DNA from: a virus
Strand: one strand, 5' to 3'
DNA length: 64,000 nt
IMG/VR virus record: IMGVR_UViG_3300027895_000005
Location: 41,490-105,489 of that record
Part shown: one piece after another, positions 1-8,709 of the stretch
How positions within the stretch are numbered: the first letter of the stretch is position 1
Layout: each line of letters begins with the position of its first letter
Position numbers and translations under genes: made by a program
Notes under the pieces: model-generated
Seen by the model: only the letters and a program-made list of their open reading frames with translations
Database searches by the model: none
Told to the model about the DNA's origin: nothing

Positions 1-1910
1 TTGACCATGCCGCTCGCGTCCTTTGGAGCGTCCTTCATGGCCTCCTGAACGCTCTCTTGCACCTTCGCCAGTCGCTCAGGAGAGGGGCGCGGCTCGCTGT
101 AGACCGGCGTCTGCTCTGCCCTGCTCCGTTCGGCGTCCGACTTCTCTTGCGCCGACCACTGGCTGGCGTCGTGGGTTGTGGCGGCGTGATCCTTCGCGGC
201 CGGCTTCACCGCGGGCAGTTCTTGCGGGACGGGCGCGGGGGATTGCTTCAATCCCCCCGCTTCGGCGTCACCTCGTTGGGCGTTTGCGGTTTTTCCTGCT
301 CCTTTTCCGGGAGGAACTTCCAACTCAGAGGATCGCCCTGCGTGAACCGGCTTTCCCGCACCGGCTTCTCCTCGTCCGGCTGGTTCGTCAACGGTTTGTT
401 CGAGTTCGACATGGTAACTCCCGTTCTCGTTCTTGAAGCTCTTGACGCGGAACTTGCTGTTGTGGTTGAGGAGAAGCTCCCACTCCTCCGGGACGACTGC
501 GTAGGGCTTCACGTCCAGCCCGTGCCGCGCGGCAATCGTCATGGAAAGCTGATTCTGCTTCCCAAAGCCGAAGTCGCTCCGCGCCAGCTTCTCGTCCGTG
601 GTGGTGGACTGATAGCCGGGTAGCTGAATCTCGCCCCCGCCATTCGCTGCCTTTTCTAGTTTACGCAGGAACGTGGCCTTGTCTGCCGACTTCATGCTCT
701 TCATGTCGATGCCGCGATAGACGTTGACCGGCTTGTCCATTGGTGGAGACTTGGCGAAGGCCTTCTGGAGGTTCTCATGAATACGGCGGATATCCGGATC
801 AGAAGGCTGGCCACCCTTGTAGAGGGCGCTGTTCAGGTCGCGGAAAACCTCCTCTTCGGAGTACCGCTCCAGAGCATCCTTCTCCCCTGCCTCCAGCGCC
901 GGCCGCGTGAAGTCGGGCAGGTAAGGCGACGGCGCCATCGCGTGTGGGTCGTCCGACGGCTTCGGCAGGGACGCCGGTTTGAAGCTGGGCCGATCGTCTG
1001 GCTTGGCCTCGGGATGCACCGCAGGCGCTTGCGGCGGCGCAACTGGCTCAGGAGCAGCAACCTCTGGCCGGGCGATTGGGGCTGGTTCAGGCTTCGCTGC
1101 TGGCGCTTCGGCCGGCCTCTGCGGCGCTGGCTGGTTCGCCCCTCCTCGCTTCGCTTCCAGTTTCGCCTTCAACCCCTCGATATCCGTCAGGTCGTGGCCG
1201 TGCAGGTCGTCCCCCAGGATCGCGTGCAACGCTTCGTAGGCTTGCTTGTACCGGGGGTTGGCGTCCGGGGCGGGTTGCGCCTGTGCGCTCGCTGGCGTTG
1301 CCTTCTTGCGTGCGGGAACGGGCCTCTCGCCCTTGACGTGCTTCACCAGTTCGTCCGCGAGCGATCCCTTGCGCAGTCCGCTCGCACCCTTGACCTTGAG
1401 CGCCTTTCTCATCGTGTGGAGCTGGGCAATCGTCATCGTCGCCATCTTGCCGGCCACGCCTTGCACCATCTCTGGCGTCACGTCGGCAGCGTTGATCGCT
1501 GAGAGAGCGTCGGCAACGTCCTGCTCGGTCGCTTTGGCCGGACGCGGGGCCGGGGCGGGCTTGGGCGCAGCGGTTTTGCGTTCCTGGGGCGGCGCGTCGA
1601 AGTATCGGACCGTCCCTTGCTCGTTGATGTATCTCTTGTCACTGAACGGTTTGCCGGTCTTGCTCGTGCCGCCTGCTTTCGTCCAGGCGTATTGCAGCAC
1701 GTCGGCCAGCACGCCGTGACCGGAACCGCGCATCAGTTGCAGCGGCCCGAACTCGTCAGGGGAGAGCGGTTCGTCGGGCAATGAGCGTACAGACGCCAGC
1801 GCCGCCGCTTCGTCGATGAACGCTAGCACGTCGTCGGGCAAGACGTCGCCTTGCGGGGCGCGCAGAACCGCGTCCAGAATAGCGTCAGCGGCGTCGTACA
1901 GGTCAGGCAT
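1..1910 (-). CDS. Head-region protein with ADP-ribosyltransferase domain (partial)
   Basis: Runs off the left edge; 636 codons are visible. Order seen: an N-terminal segment (about 1-105), a Pro/Ala linker, a SAP/Rho-N-like helical segment (about 125-195, with 'KVKGASGLRKG'), another Pro/Ala-rich linker, then at about 355-495 a domain with the arginine-type mono-ADP-ribosyltransferase signature: Y-R399-G, S435-T-T and E476-W-E478 (NAD-binding Arg, STS-like strand, catalytic ExE), followed by a low-complexity tail. ARTs are known in phage virions (for example T4 Alt) and next to head-morphogenesis domains. ATG at 1910 overlaps the upstream gene by 8 bases, so it is translated with the portal cluster. 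Inference: a virion-associated enzyme that modifies host proteins. Target and activity are unknown. Confidence 0.8.
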   Translation of the reverse strand, partial: MPDLYDAADAILDAVLRAPQGDVLPDDVLAFIDEAAALASVRSLPDEPLSPDEFGPLQLMRGSGHGVLADVLQYAWTKAGGTSKTGKPFSDKRYINEQGTVRYFDAPPQERKTAAPKPAPAPRPAKATEQDVADALSAINAADVTPEMVQGVAGKMATMTIAQLHTMRKALKVKGASGLRKGSLADELVKHVKGERPVPARKKATPASAQAQPAPDANPRYKQAYEALHAILGDDLHGHDLTDIEGLKAKLEAKRGGANQPAPQRPAEAPAAKPEPAPIARPEVAAPEPVAPPQAPAVHPEAKPDDRPSFKPASLPKPSDDPHAMAPSPYLPDFTRPALEAGEKDALERYSEEEVFRDLNSALYKGGQPSDPDIRRIHENLQKAFAKSPPMDKPVNVYRGIDMKSMKSADKATFLRKLEKAANGGGEIQLPGYQSTTTDEKLARSDFGFGKQNQLSMTIAARHGLDVKPYAVVPEEWELLLNHNSKFRVKSFKNENGSYHVELEQTVDEPAGRGEAGAGKPVHAGRSSELEVPPGKGAGKTANAQRGDAEAGGLKQSPAPVPQELPAVKPAAKDHAATTHDASQWSAQEKSDAERSRAEQTPVYSEPRPSPERLAKVQESVQEAMKDAPKDASGMV

Positions 1911-2175
1911 CGATCGGCTCCGGGTTGCGGCTGATCTTCTCCCGGATCGTGGCATGAACGTCGGGAATGGCCTCCAGTCGCAGCTTCATGGCGGTTGCCT
2001 GTTCCAGGGACGAGACTACCCACCCGTGCTCACGCCCACACTTTTGCATGCACGGGTCGCCATTACCACAACCGGCTCCGGAGAAGTCGCTGTGCCGTCC
2101 GGCCGCTTGAACGATTTCCTCATCGCGGGCCAGCCAATCGGCGTCCATCTTGCTTTGCGTTCGCACCTCAAACAT
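1903..2175 (-). CDS. Small Cys-containing hypothetical protein
   Basis: A 90-residue protein starting at ATG 2175, chosen because it overlaps the preceding stop by 8 bases; a longer reading from 2289 would begin with an Arg-rich run typical of an antisense shadow. It has a compact Cys/His patch (C-G-N-G-D-P-C-M-Q-K-C-G-R-E-H, about residues 29-43) that could bind a metal, then a helical C-terminal half ending in 'TIREKISRNPEPIDA'. Family not recognised. It sits between the portal and ART genes and is probably cotranscribed with them. Confidence 0.65.
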   Translation of the reverse strand: MFEVRTQSKMDADWLARDEEIVQAAGRHSDFSGAGCGNGDPCMQKCGREHGWVVSSLEQATAMKLRLEAIPDVHATIREKISRNPEPIDA

Positions 2176-2314
2176 TGCCCTGTTCCTCGTCCTCTGGCTT
2201 GGCCGGCTGGGACTGCGCCGCCTTCTTCCGCGCAGACACTTCCTCCGCTCGCTTGTCCCACGCAGCCTCAGCGGCTTCCTCTTGCTCATCTGTCAACTGG
2301 ATCTCGTCGCTCAT
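2168..2314 (-). CDS. Small acidic hypothetical protein
   Basis: A 48-residue, very charged protein (MSDEIQLTDEQEEAAEAAW...) that is almost entirely predicted helix. Its ATG at 2314 overlaps the portal stop codon in an ATGA arrangement, and its own stop overlaps the next start, so it is clearly embedded in a translationally coupled head operon. Function unknown; its size and charge would fit a small assembly or linker protein, but nothing in the sequence shows this. Confidence 0.65.
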   Translation of the reverse strand: MSDEIQLTDEQEEAAEAAWDKRAEEVSARKKAAQSQPAKPEDEEQGNV

Positions 2315-5300
2315 GATTTGCCCTTGTTCTGCTGCATGTAGTTTTGCAGCGTCTGGTGACTGCGCGACCCTTCCGTCAGATCGAACTTGGCGTGATAGAG
2401 CGGCCCGCCGTTGACCTTCCACCAGTCGCGGCCGTTGATCTTCTCGCGGCGCTTCGCCGGTTTACCAAGCTTCACGTCCAGCTTGGCGCACTCACTGCGA
2501 ACGTGTTCGGCCGCTTCTTCGGATAACTCTACTTCCTTTGTATCGTATATGTCGAGTACGCTCTGGGCGTCGGGGAACGTCTCGCGGATGCGCTGCGTCA
2601 GCTTGGGCCGGTCTTTGGCGATACTCTCGACGCTCTCGTCATAGCCGAACAGCGGCCAGGTGTAATAACCGTTGTAATCGCCGCCGTGGGCCGCGTGCGT
2701 CTCGATGTAGGCTACTCCAGCGCGGGCGCACGCTTCCACCTGCCCGGAGAATACCTCCAGACCCATACCGTCGCCGCGATGTTCGGGCTTCAAGACGAAG
2801 ACGTCGTTGTGGCAGTACACCTCGCCGTTGCTGTTGGTCTGGAACGTGCGGGTGCATTCTTCGATCTTGGGGTGCTTGACTTCGATCTCGATATCGCCGC
2901 TGCCGTCGAGGCTGACCTTGACCTTGGCCCCTTCGGGCGCGCCTACCAGGACGTCGGCGTCGTCGAAGTCAGGAGGGCTGGGAAGATCCTCGAAGAGGCG
3001 ATCCCAGACCTTCTGAGCGCCAGCGTAAGGGCCATCATCATCGTCGTCTGCAACTTCGTCGTCCTCATCATCTTCGGGAGCCTCCTGATTGTTCTCTTCC
3101 GCGAAGTTCTCTCCGGCGCGCTCCGCTTCGCCGCGGTCAGCGGTCCACTCGCCCCTGTCGCCCACATAACCGTCATCATCTCCCCACGACTCCCAGCGAT
3201 AAACGGTCTCAAGGTCGCCTTCGGTAGAGTCTGGGTTGGGATCGTAGGTTCCCTCCGCAATGCGAATGCTCTGCGGGTAGTGATTCCCTTCATCGTCATA
3301 GAAGTCCCAACCACAGTGGCGCTCACCCCTACGCCTTTCCGGTTCGACAGCATCCTGGTCGATCACGCCATCCCACTCAAACGGTTTGGCCTCTTTCTTC
3401 TTTGGCTTCTTGTCCTTGGTCTTCGTCTCGCCGCCGCCGCTACCCGTGCTCACGAACTCCCCGCCGTGCGGCCCCTTGCCCGCGTGTTCGTGCCCCTGCT
3501 TGTCCTTGACATACCGCCCGGGGTTCATACGCCGCTGATACTGCTCCAGCACCTTATCGGCCAGATCCTCACGCCCTGCCGCGCGCAGGCGGGCCAAGAC
3601 GGGCGTCAGGCGGGCGTAGGGGGATGGTTCACTTCCCACGGTTGAAAGTGGGATCACGGTTTCCTTGCCGTCGCGGTCGGCATCCTCCCTGTCGTACCGA
3701 AGCGCCAACCGCTCCACGCTCTCGCGCATGTTCCGCAGCGCGTCGAGGAAGTCGCCCTTGTCGGCGTCAGGATCACCACCCTCACCAGCAGCGGCCTGCT
3801 GTGCGGCAGCGTCGTCGCCGGCCGGTTCCGCTGGATTTCCGCCCTCCGGGCCACCACCCCCGGCACCGCCCATCAGCGCCGCCATCGGGTCGCCGCCCGG
3901 ATCACCAGGGGCAGCGCCGGGCGCGCCAGGCGGTTGCGGCGGTTCGATGAGTTCATCACCGTCGGCTGGCTTGCTCACGCCGCCAAAGGCTCGGCCATCG
4001 TCTGCCTTGATTTTTACTCCTAGGTCCACAAGCGTCTTGAGACCGGCCAGTTTTTCGGCCGACTCTTGCGTTTCGGTCTTGAACGCCCACCACACCGGGA
4101 ACTTCGCTTCGGGGTAGGTATAGCGCTGCATGGTGTTGAGCAACGACGGTTCCAGGTCGTTGCCCGTCAGCGCTTCGGCGCACCATGCGGCATCTTGCAG
4201 GGTGATGTTCCTCTTCGTCTCTTGCATGAACGAAGCAGACTCATGGTTGCTGTGTCCGCTGGCGCTTGTGGCTGACGAACTACCCTCTTGCCCTACCACA
4301 CATCGCTCAATGGCCTTGTCGGCGTACTCGATCATCTTGAGTAGGAAGTCACAGCCAGTCGTCGGCACCTCGATGCGCTGGATGGTGTCGATATCTTCCT
4401 GCCCAGGGATGACAGGGACGAAGAGATTGGCCCTATCGGTGTTCTCCCGGGCGGCTTGCTGCACCGCAGCCAGAGACTCCGGATTGCCCGACTGATACCG
4501 CCAGAGGTTGATGCCCAGTCCAACGCGCGAGATGAAGTTGGTGATGTCGCCGAGCCAGTCTTTTTTGATCCAGTCCCACCAGAAGATGTGAGACCGGACA
4601 CCGACACCATGCACCGCTTCGGCCTCTTCGCTGGCAAAGAAATCCCTTGCCTCCATGTACCATTTGGAGATGAAGAACCGCTCGCGCCACGTTCCCCTAA
4701 GAGACAGACCTGTACCGCCGACGCTGGTGGTCAGCAGTTGCGCGCCGGGCAGGCGATAGGCTTCGGCAGGGTTGACTAAAATGTACGGCGTGCCGTCGAG
4801 CTGGTGGCCGATGCTGTCGCCGTTGATGGGCCAGGCCTGACGGATGGTGATGCCCGTGCGCTCCTTGTGGGGAGCGCCAAGTTGTTCCATGCGGCTCTGG
4901 TGCGCCTTCACGGCGGTCTTGTCGGTCGGGTCGTCCTGCATCGCCTGTTGCAGATAGCGAAGAACCCGGTCTTGCCTCATCATCTGCTGTGCAGCGGCCG
5001 GCAAAGGTTCGGCTGGTTTCGCCGGGTCGTCTCGCACCAGGCATTTCGTCCACTCGACCTGCACGCCGTAACGGCCGAACCAGATGGCTTCCAGCAGCCA
5101 CGGGATGATGCGCGGCAACTGCCGGACGCCCTTGACGAGCCTGGTCAAGCCGTCGCGGACGCGCACCTGCTCAGGGTCTTTTTCGTCGGGGACTTGTAGT
5201 TCCCAGGGAAGGTTGGCAGCAGCGAGGATGCGCTCTTGAAGAAGCGAGCGGAGCCAGCAGTCGTGGCGCATGTCCTCGGCGGAGTCGCGAGCATGGCGTA

Positions 5301-5505
5301 CAGCTTCGTCGTAACGCGCCTGCCAGTTGGTATTGTCTCCCCCGGTTATCCTTGAAATGAACAAAACGCCGTTCGGAAGCGCGATTCCGCCGGGACGTGC
5401 GTCACCATCGGGAATGCGGTCGCGACGGTCATCCTGCCAGGGGCGGCCGTCAGCCCCGAGGATGCGTGGTTTACCATTGAGGTAGGGGGCGGTAAGGGTC
5501 GCCAT
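2311..5505 (-). CDS. DUF935-like portal protein with C-terminal GNAT-like domain
   Basis: 1064 residues, about twice the usual length of a portal. Residues about 1-500 resemble the DUF935/Mu gp29-type portal: an early 'GDNTNWQARYDEA' region, a conserved 'AIWFGRYGVQVEW' core, and late helices ending in 'LKTLVDLGVKIKADDGRAFGG' before a Gly/Pro/Ala linker. Later come a 'HEHAGKGPHGGEF' patch common in phage head proteins, an acidic Asp/Glu stretch, and at about 860-975 a GNAT acetyltransferase-like domain with acetyl-CoA loop R910-G-D-G-M-G915 followed by a long helix and 'GYYTWPLFGYD'. The portal forms the dodecameric DNA gate of the capsid; the appended domain is unusual. It lies downstream of TerL, as portals usually do. 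The portal call is by similarity of order and motifs; the acetyltransferase call rests on motif A only. Confidence 0.8.
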   Translation of the reverse strand: MATLTAPYLNGKPRILGADGRPWQDDRRDRIPDGDARPGGIALPNGVLFISRITGGDNTNWQARYDEAVRHARDSAEDMRHDCWLRSLLQERILAAANLPWELQVPDEKDPEQVRVRDGLTRLVKGVRQLPRIIPWLLEAIWFGRYGVQVEWTKCLVRDDPAKPAEPLPAAAQQMMRQDRVLRYLQQAMQDDPTDKTAVKAHQSRMEQLGAPHKERTGITIRQAWPINGDSIGHQLDGTPYILVNPAEAYRLPGAQLLTTSVGGTGLSLRGTWRERFFISKWYMEARDFFASEEAEAVHGVGVRSHIFWWDWIKKDWLGDITNFISRVGLGINLWRYQSGNPESLAAVQQAARENTDRANLFVPVIPGQEDIDTIQRIEVPTTGCDFLLKMIEYADKAIERCVVGQEGSSSATSASGHSNHESASFMQETKRNITLQDAAWCAEALTGNDLEPSLLNTMQRYTYPEAKFPVWWAFKTETQESAEKLAGLKTLVDLGVKIKADDGRAFGGVSKPADGDELIEPPQPPGAPGAAPGDPGGDPMAALMGGAGGGGPEGGNPAEPAGDDAAAQQAAAGEGGDPDADKGDFLDALRNMRESVERLALRYDREDADRDGKETVIPLSTVGSEPSPYARLTPVLARLRAAGREDLADKVLEQYQRRMNPGRYVKDKQGHEHAGKGPHGGEFVSTGSGGGETKTKDKKPKKKEAKPFEWDGVIDQDAVEPERRRGERHCGWDFYDDEGNHYPQSIRIAEGTYDPNPDSTEGDLETVYRWESWGDDDGYVGDRGEWTADRGEAERAGENFAEENNQEAPEDDEDDEVADDDDDGPYAGAQKVWDRLFEDLPSPPDFDDADVLVGAPEGAKVKVSLDGSGDIEIEVKHPKIEECTRTFQTNSNGEVYCHNDVFVLKPEHRGDGMGLEVFSGQVEACARAGVAYIETHAAHGGDYNGYYTWPLFGYDESVESIAKDRPKLTQRIRETFPDAQSVLDIYDTKEVELSEEAAEHVRSECAKLDVKLGKPAKRREKINGRDWWKVNGGPLYHAKFDLTEGSRSHQTLQNYMQQNKGKS

Positions 5506-5537
5506 ACCCGTAGGATGGCGTCAGGCTGGACAAATGG

Positions 5538-6128
5538 TCAAAGGGAACGTGAAGCAAGCACCGCAAACTCCAAATCCACTTCCGCCCAAAACTGCACCCT
5601 TTCCACTTCCGTCAGGCACAACAACTCGCCAGGCTTGCATTCCGCGATTCGGCGCACCAGATCGACTGCCGCCGAGTCCCCATCGCGAATTGCTCGCTCG
5701 ACATCCAGAGGGGCGAAGTTCGCGTTTCGGCGGTTAACCGGCAGTGACTCCACTGCGGCGATGATTGCCTGGTACAGCCCCTTTTCCCGCATCATCGTTT
5801 TCAGTTTCCGGGCTAGATCCAGGATCACCCCGGCCGCACTACGGTGACCGATGGTGTTATACCTTGCAAAGGTGGGTCCAGGGCGCCGCGGAAGGTCCGG
5901 CGGCTCTCCCTGCCGACAGGACGCGAGGGCGTCCAGGACGGCTTCCTCTTCCGCGTAGGGAAGATCGCCCCACAAGCCGCCATCTACCGCCCAGAGCACC
6001 AGGACCATCGCCTGTCGTTCGGGCGACAGGGCTTCCGATTCCTCGTTCGGGAGCCAGTCAACCGATGCGCCGATCCGCGTGCGGAAAGCTTTGACCATTT
6101 CAGGAGTGACGACGACTTTGTCAGACAT
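5538..6128 (-). CDS. Hypothetical protein in packaging/head operon
   Basis: A 196-residue mostly helical protein beginning MSDKVVVTPEMVKAFRTRIG. No catalytic motif, signal peptide or membrane segment is visible. The start at 6128 overlaps the upstream stop by 8 bases, and 32 bases separate it from the portal start, placing it firmly in the head gene cluster. Family not recognised. Confidence 0.7.
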   Translation of the reverse strand: MSDKVVVTPEMVKAFRTRIGASVDWLPNEESEALSPERQAMVLVLWAVDGGLWGDLPYAEEEAVLDALASCRQGEPPDLPRRPGPTFARYNTIGHRSAAGVILDLARKLKTMMREKGLYQAIIAAVESLPVNRRNANFAPLDVERAIRDGDSAAVDLVRRIAECKPGELLCLTEVERVQFWAEVDLEFAVLASRSL

Positions 6129-7350
6129 GGGTTTGCTCCGTCGTCTGCGCCGCTCTCAGAGCGGCATTCTCCCGCTTGAGACGGCGGATCATCTCAGCTG
6201 CGGCGTAACCTGACGACGTGTCGAGAGCGCATTCTGGCTCGCCTTGCAGCTGGTTGTCGAGCGCTGCGAATTCGAGATCAATCTGACTCTTGCGCACCCA
6301 GCCAGCCTCAGAGATTTTGTCCGCTTCCAAGAATCGCAAGTTGCTCCCCTGCGGCGTGGCAACCACAACCACCTTCCGACCGCGTTCCTCAAGGTTGTCA
6401 TGCAACTCCTGGCAGAACGTCACCACCTCTTCTCGGAGCGACTTGTCAGCCAACCATTCCCGAGGATGCTCCAGCACCAGCACGTCACCTGTCTGCGGCG
6501 TCAGTCTTCGCACCCGCACGCTGTCGCTTACCCTGCCGGCGTCTTCCAACCAGTCGGCGTAGATCTCGATGAGCGGGAAGGCTTCGGCAGGCCCCTGCGT
6601 GGTGGCCGTATCGGCGATGGACTGGACGAATTCACGCTCGCCGGGAGAGAGCCCGAGGAGGGCCAAGAGGCGGCGGATCATGATTTCCACGGGACGCGGA
6701 ATAAACTGCACACCAGCGTCCGTCATCTCCGCGCCGATATATTGCGGCGGTTCGTCCTCGTGGGGGATGTATTCCTGTGGCCCCATGTCTGCGTCTGGCT
6801 GCTCGGCGGCGATTGACTCCCTGGCCGCAGCGATTGTCTCCTGCGTTTGGCGGGCCATTCTGCGGAGGGCGTCAAGCCGAGGCGGGGCGCTAGTCGTCTC
6901 AGGGATGACGATGGTTCTGCCCGCCCTCGCTTCTTCCTCGATCTGCAGTGCCCTGTCCCTGTCCCTTGCCCGACGCATGCTGTCGCGGATGTTGCTGGCA
7001 TCGTGGTTCCAGCCGGACGTTCCGTCCTCGTTGGCGACTACAGGCAATCCAAGGTTGGCGCGAATGTCGTCTACGCTCACTCGCGAACCCGCCTCTTGCG
7101 CGTCCCTCAACGCTTGCATCTGGCGAGCGCCCTCGAGGATCTGCTCAGCCGTCACCGGGGCTGATCGGCCCGTGCTGTCGGTGAACGTGGCTAGCGGGCC
7201 AGCGGGATCCGTCGATTCCCGGATACGATTCGCTGCCACTCGAAACGACTGTTCGGACATCTCTTTCAGTCGCGCCAGGATACCGCGAACCTCGGCCACA
7301 ACCTCGGCGTTCAGTTCTTCGCGCGTCATGGGTTGCCCTCGATCAGACAT
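6121..7350 (-). CDS. Large hypothetical head-operon protein with TIGR02996-like segment
   Basis: 409 residues from ATG 7350, selected over an in-frame ATG at 7386 because 7350 overlaps the upstream 59-codon gene by 8 bases, the usual spacing in this cluster. It is highly charged and helical in the first half; around residues 262-285 it carries 'EIYADWLEDAGRVSDSVRVRRL', matching the short planctomycete repeat-companion (TIGR02996-type) module. The C-terminus is a short coiled-coil-like tail. Role unknown; position between TerL and portal suggests a structural or assembly role. Confidence 0.7.
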   Translation of the reverse strand: MSDRGQPMTREELNAEVVAEVRGILARLKEMSEQSFRVAANRIRESTDPAGPLATFTDSTGRSAPVTAEQILEGARQMQALRDAQEAGSRVSVDDIRANLGLPVVANEDGTSGWNHDASNIRDSMRRARDRDRALQIEEEARAGRTIVIPETTSAPPRLDALRRMARQTQETIAAARESIAAEQPDADMGPQEYIPHEDEPPQYIGAEMTDAGVQFIPRPVEIMIRRLLALLGLSPGEREFVQSIADTATTQGPAEAFPLIEIYADWLEDAGRVSDSVRVRRLTPQTGDVLVLEHPREWLADKSLREEVVTFCQELHDNLEERGRKVVVVATPQGSNLRFLEADKISEAGWVRKSQIDLEFAALDNQLQGEPECALDTSSGYAAAEMIRRLKRENAALRAAQTTEQTHV

Positions 7351-7522
7351 TGTAAACTTCGCAGTGCGCCGTCTGTGTCGGGTCAAACCGCGACGTCAGT
7401 TCGTGCAACTGCTCGCTGTTGATGACGCCCCTGTTGTAGGCATGGCAGAGGATGCGCGAGATGCGGCGATTCCAAATCCGATGAGTCAACCTCAACACTA
7501 GCCACACAAGAAACTTACGCAT
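7343..7522 (-). CDS. Small basic hypothetical protein with hydrophobic N-terminus
   Basis: A 59-residue protein (MRKFLVWLVLRLTHRIWNRR...) with an amphipathic, hydrophobic first 15 residues followed by Arg-rich and Cys/His-containing segments ('RILCHAYNRG'). It overlaps the next gene by 8 bases and follows the previous gene after 3 bases, so it is in the operon. The N-terminus is probably too short and charged for a true membrane span. Family not recognised. Confidence 0.6.
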   Translation of the reverse strand: MRKFLVWLVLRLTHRIWNRRISRILCHAYNRGVINSEQLHELTSRFDPTQTAHCEVYNV

Positions 7523-7525
7523 TAT

Positions 7526-7753
7526 TTACGCTCCCACCCAGTCGGTTCGGTTCGGAACGATCTCTTGACGCCCGTCAGCGTGAATGAGACGGATGAGGCA
7601 TTCAGCCGGAACGCCCATGTCCATCAACGCATACGCCTCTTGCTCCAGACGGTCCCAGATCAGATCGACCCGACGTTGGACGAGCGAGATCACCTGCTCC
7701 TGCATCCACGCAGCAGAGTCCATCTGCACCTTGTCGCCGCGAAGAACGTACAC
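7526..7753 (-). CDS. Small hypothetical protein, GTG start
   Basis: 75 residues; the GTG at 7753 directly abuts the TGA of the upstream gene (TGAGTG), and no better in-frame ATG precedes it. The protein is largely helical with a C-terminal 'LIRLIHADGRQEIVPNRTDW' that could form a small beta unit. Nothing diagnostic of function is visible. Confidence 0.6.
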   Translation of the reverse strand: MYVLRGDKVQMDSAAWMQEQVISLVQRRVDLIWDRLEQEAYALMDMGVPAECLIRLIHADGRQEIVPNRTDWVGA

Positions 7754-8131
7754 TCAGGTCAGCCTCCGCTTGAAGTACGCCGTCACGCCCTTGACCCACC
7801 CGCCCTCTTCCTCTTGCCATCGTGGATGGTCCTCCTGTACAGAGATCAACTCCCAACCAAGCGCGCCGTACTCGTTAGCCTTTGCTGCGAATGAATCGCC
7901 GCGAGGGACCCACACCGAGAGGTACTCCCAGCGCGGTTCGCCAGGGTTGTATACGGGCTGCATCTCCGGGAGCAGTTCAGCGCTGGTGAGGGACGGATTC
8001 TCCACCCTGAGCGATCCTGGCACGGCCAGCACCGTTAGGGGTTCATCGTCCCCGGCAACGGTTTCCTCGCTGGCAGGAGTGGGGACAGCATCGTCAGGGG
8101 AATCAGGACGGGGGCGCTTGCTGCGGGACAT
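7754..8131 (-). CDS. DUF4177-like small protein
   Basis: 125 residues. The first 65 are low-complexity and acidic; residues about 66-110 read W-E-Y-L-S-V-W-V ... N-E-Y-G-A-L-G-W-E-L-I-S-V, the beta-strand/helix pattern of the DUF4177 family (small proteins of unknown function common in phages and bacteria). The protein ends with a basic 'AYFKRRLT'. Cotranscribed with the packaging cluster; role unknown. Confidence 0.65.
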   Translation of the reverse strand: MSRSKRPRPDSPDDAVPTPASEETVAGDDEPLTVLAVPGSLRVENPSLTSAELLPEMQPVYNPGEPRWEYLSVWVPRGDSFAAKANEYGALGWELISVQEDHPRWQEEEGGWVKGVTAYFKRRLT

Positions 8132-8140
8132 GAGTGGTCC

Positions 8141-8314
8141 TCAGATATCGTCGAGATTGTTCTCCAGGCACGACTCGCACCACCAGGACGGCGGATTCTC
8201 GTCTTCGGGGTAGACATCTGCGAGGTACGGGCTTGGCAGGAACACACACGGCCCCTTGAAACCGCAGTGGTCGCACGTCGCGACGGCGTCTTGATCGGGG
8301 CAGTCCTCGCTCAC
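8141..8314 (-). CDS. Small zinc-ribbon protein
   Basis: 57 residues from GTG 8314, which overlaps the upstream stop as GTGA. Two CxxC pairs (C-D-H-C at 14-17 and C-E-S-C near the C-terminus) are placed for one structural zinc site. Small zinc ribbons of this kind recur throughout this genome. No further hint of function. Confidence 0.65.
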   Translation of the reverse strand: MSEDCPDQDAVATCDHCGFKGPCVFLPSPYLADVYPEDENPPSWWCESCLENNLDDI

Positions 8315-8667
8315 GCCTTTACCTCGCCCTCTATCGTCTGGCTGGCCGGCAGGGGGATGTCGGCCTCGATGAAGTGGACGGCGGTTGCGACTACCTCGCC
8401 GTCCTCATGGCACTTGATCAGATCCTCCAAGACCCCCTTGGCCATGCGGGCATCCGCTGTTTTCTCATCAACAAGGTAGTTCCAACCACCAGCATCCCAC
8501 TCGCCCTTGTCGTTGACGGCGACCGCAATCCGCACACGAACGGTCCTTGGTGGTTCGGCGTCAACCAGCGACGTCGTTCCATCAGGGTTGATGTGGATTC
8601 TCTTTCCCGGATGTCGCTTCTGAAACTCAGCTACAAGGTTCTTGGCCTGCGTCACGGCGTCCGACAT
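8311..8667 (-). CDS. Hypothetical protein
   Basis: 118 residues with alternating beta and helix predicted by eye: 'HPGKRIHINPDGTTSLV', 'RTVRVRIAVAVNDKGEWDAGGWNYLV', a helix with 'MAKGVLEDLIKCHEDG', and a final strand. No known motif. Located directly downstream of TerL in the packaging operon, 42 bases after it. Confidence 0.65.
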   Translation of the reverse strand: MSDAVTQAKNLVAEFQKRHPGKRIHINPDGTTSLVDAEPPRTVRVRIAVAVNDKGEWDAGGWNYLVDEKTADARMAKGVLEDLIKCHEDGEVVATAVHFIEADIPLPASQTIEGEVKA

Positions 8668-8709
8668 GCTTTACCCCTCCCCTGATGTGCTCGCCTCATC
8701 CTATCGACT

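Noticed and set aside
57-1719. Several plus-strand frames of 75-240 codons at the left edge
   Set aside because: They are Arg/Leu/Ser-rich antisense shadows of the continuous minus-strand ART gene, which carries motifs and a coherent domain order.
2686-4495. Long plus-strand frames opposite the portal gene
   Set aside because: No motifs, biased composition, and fully covered by the well-supported portal frame on the minus strand.
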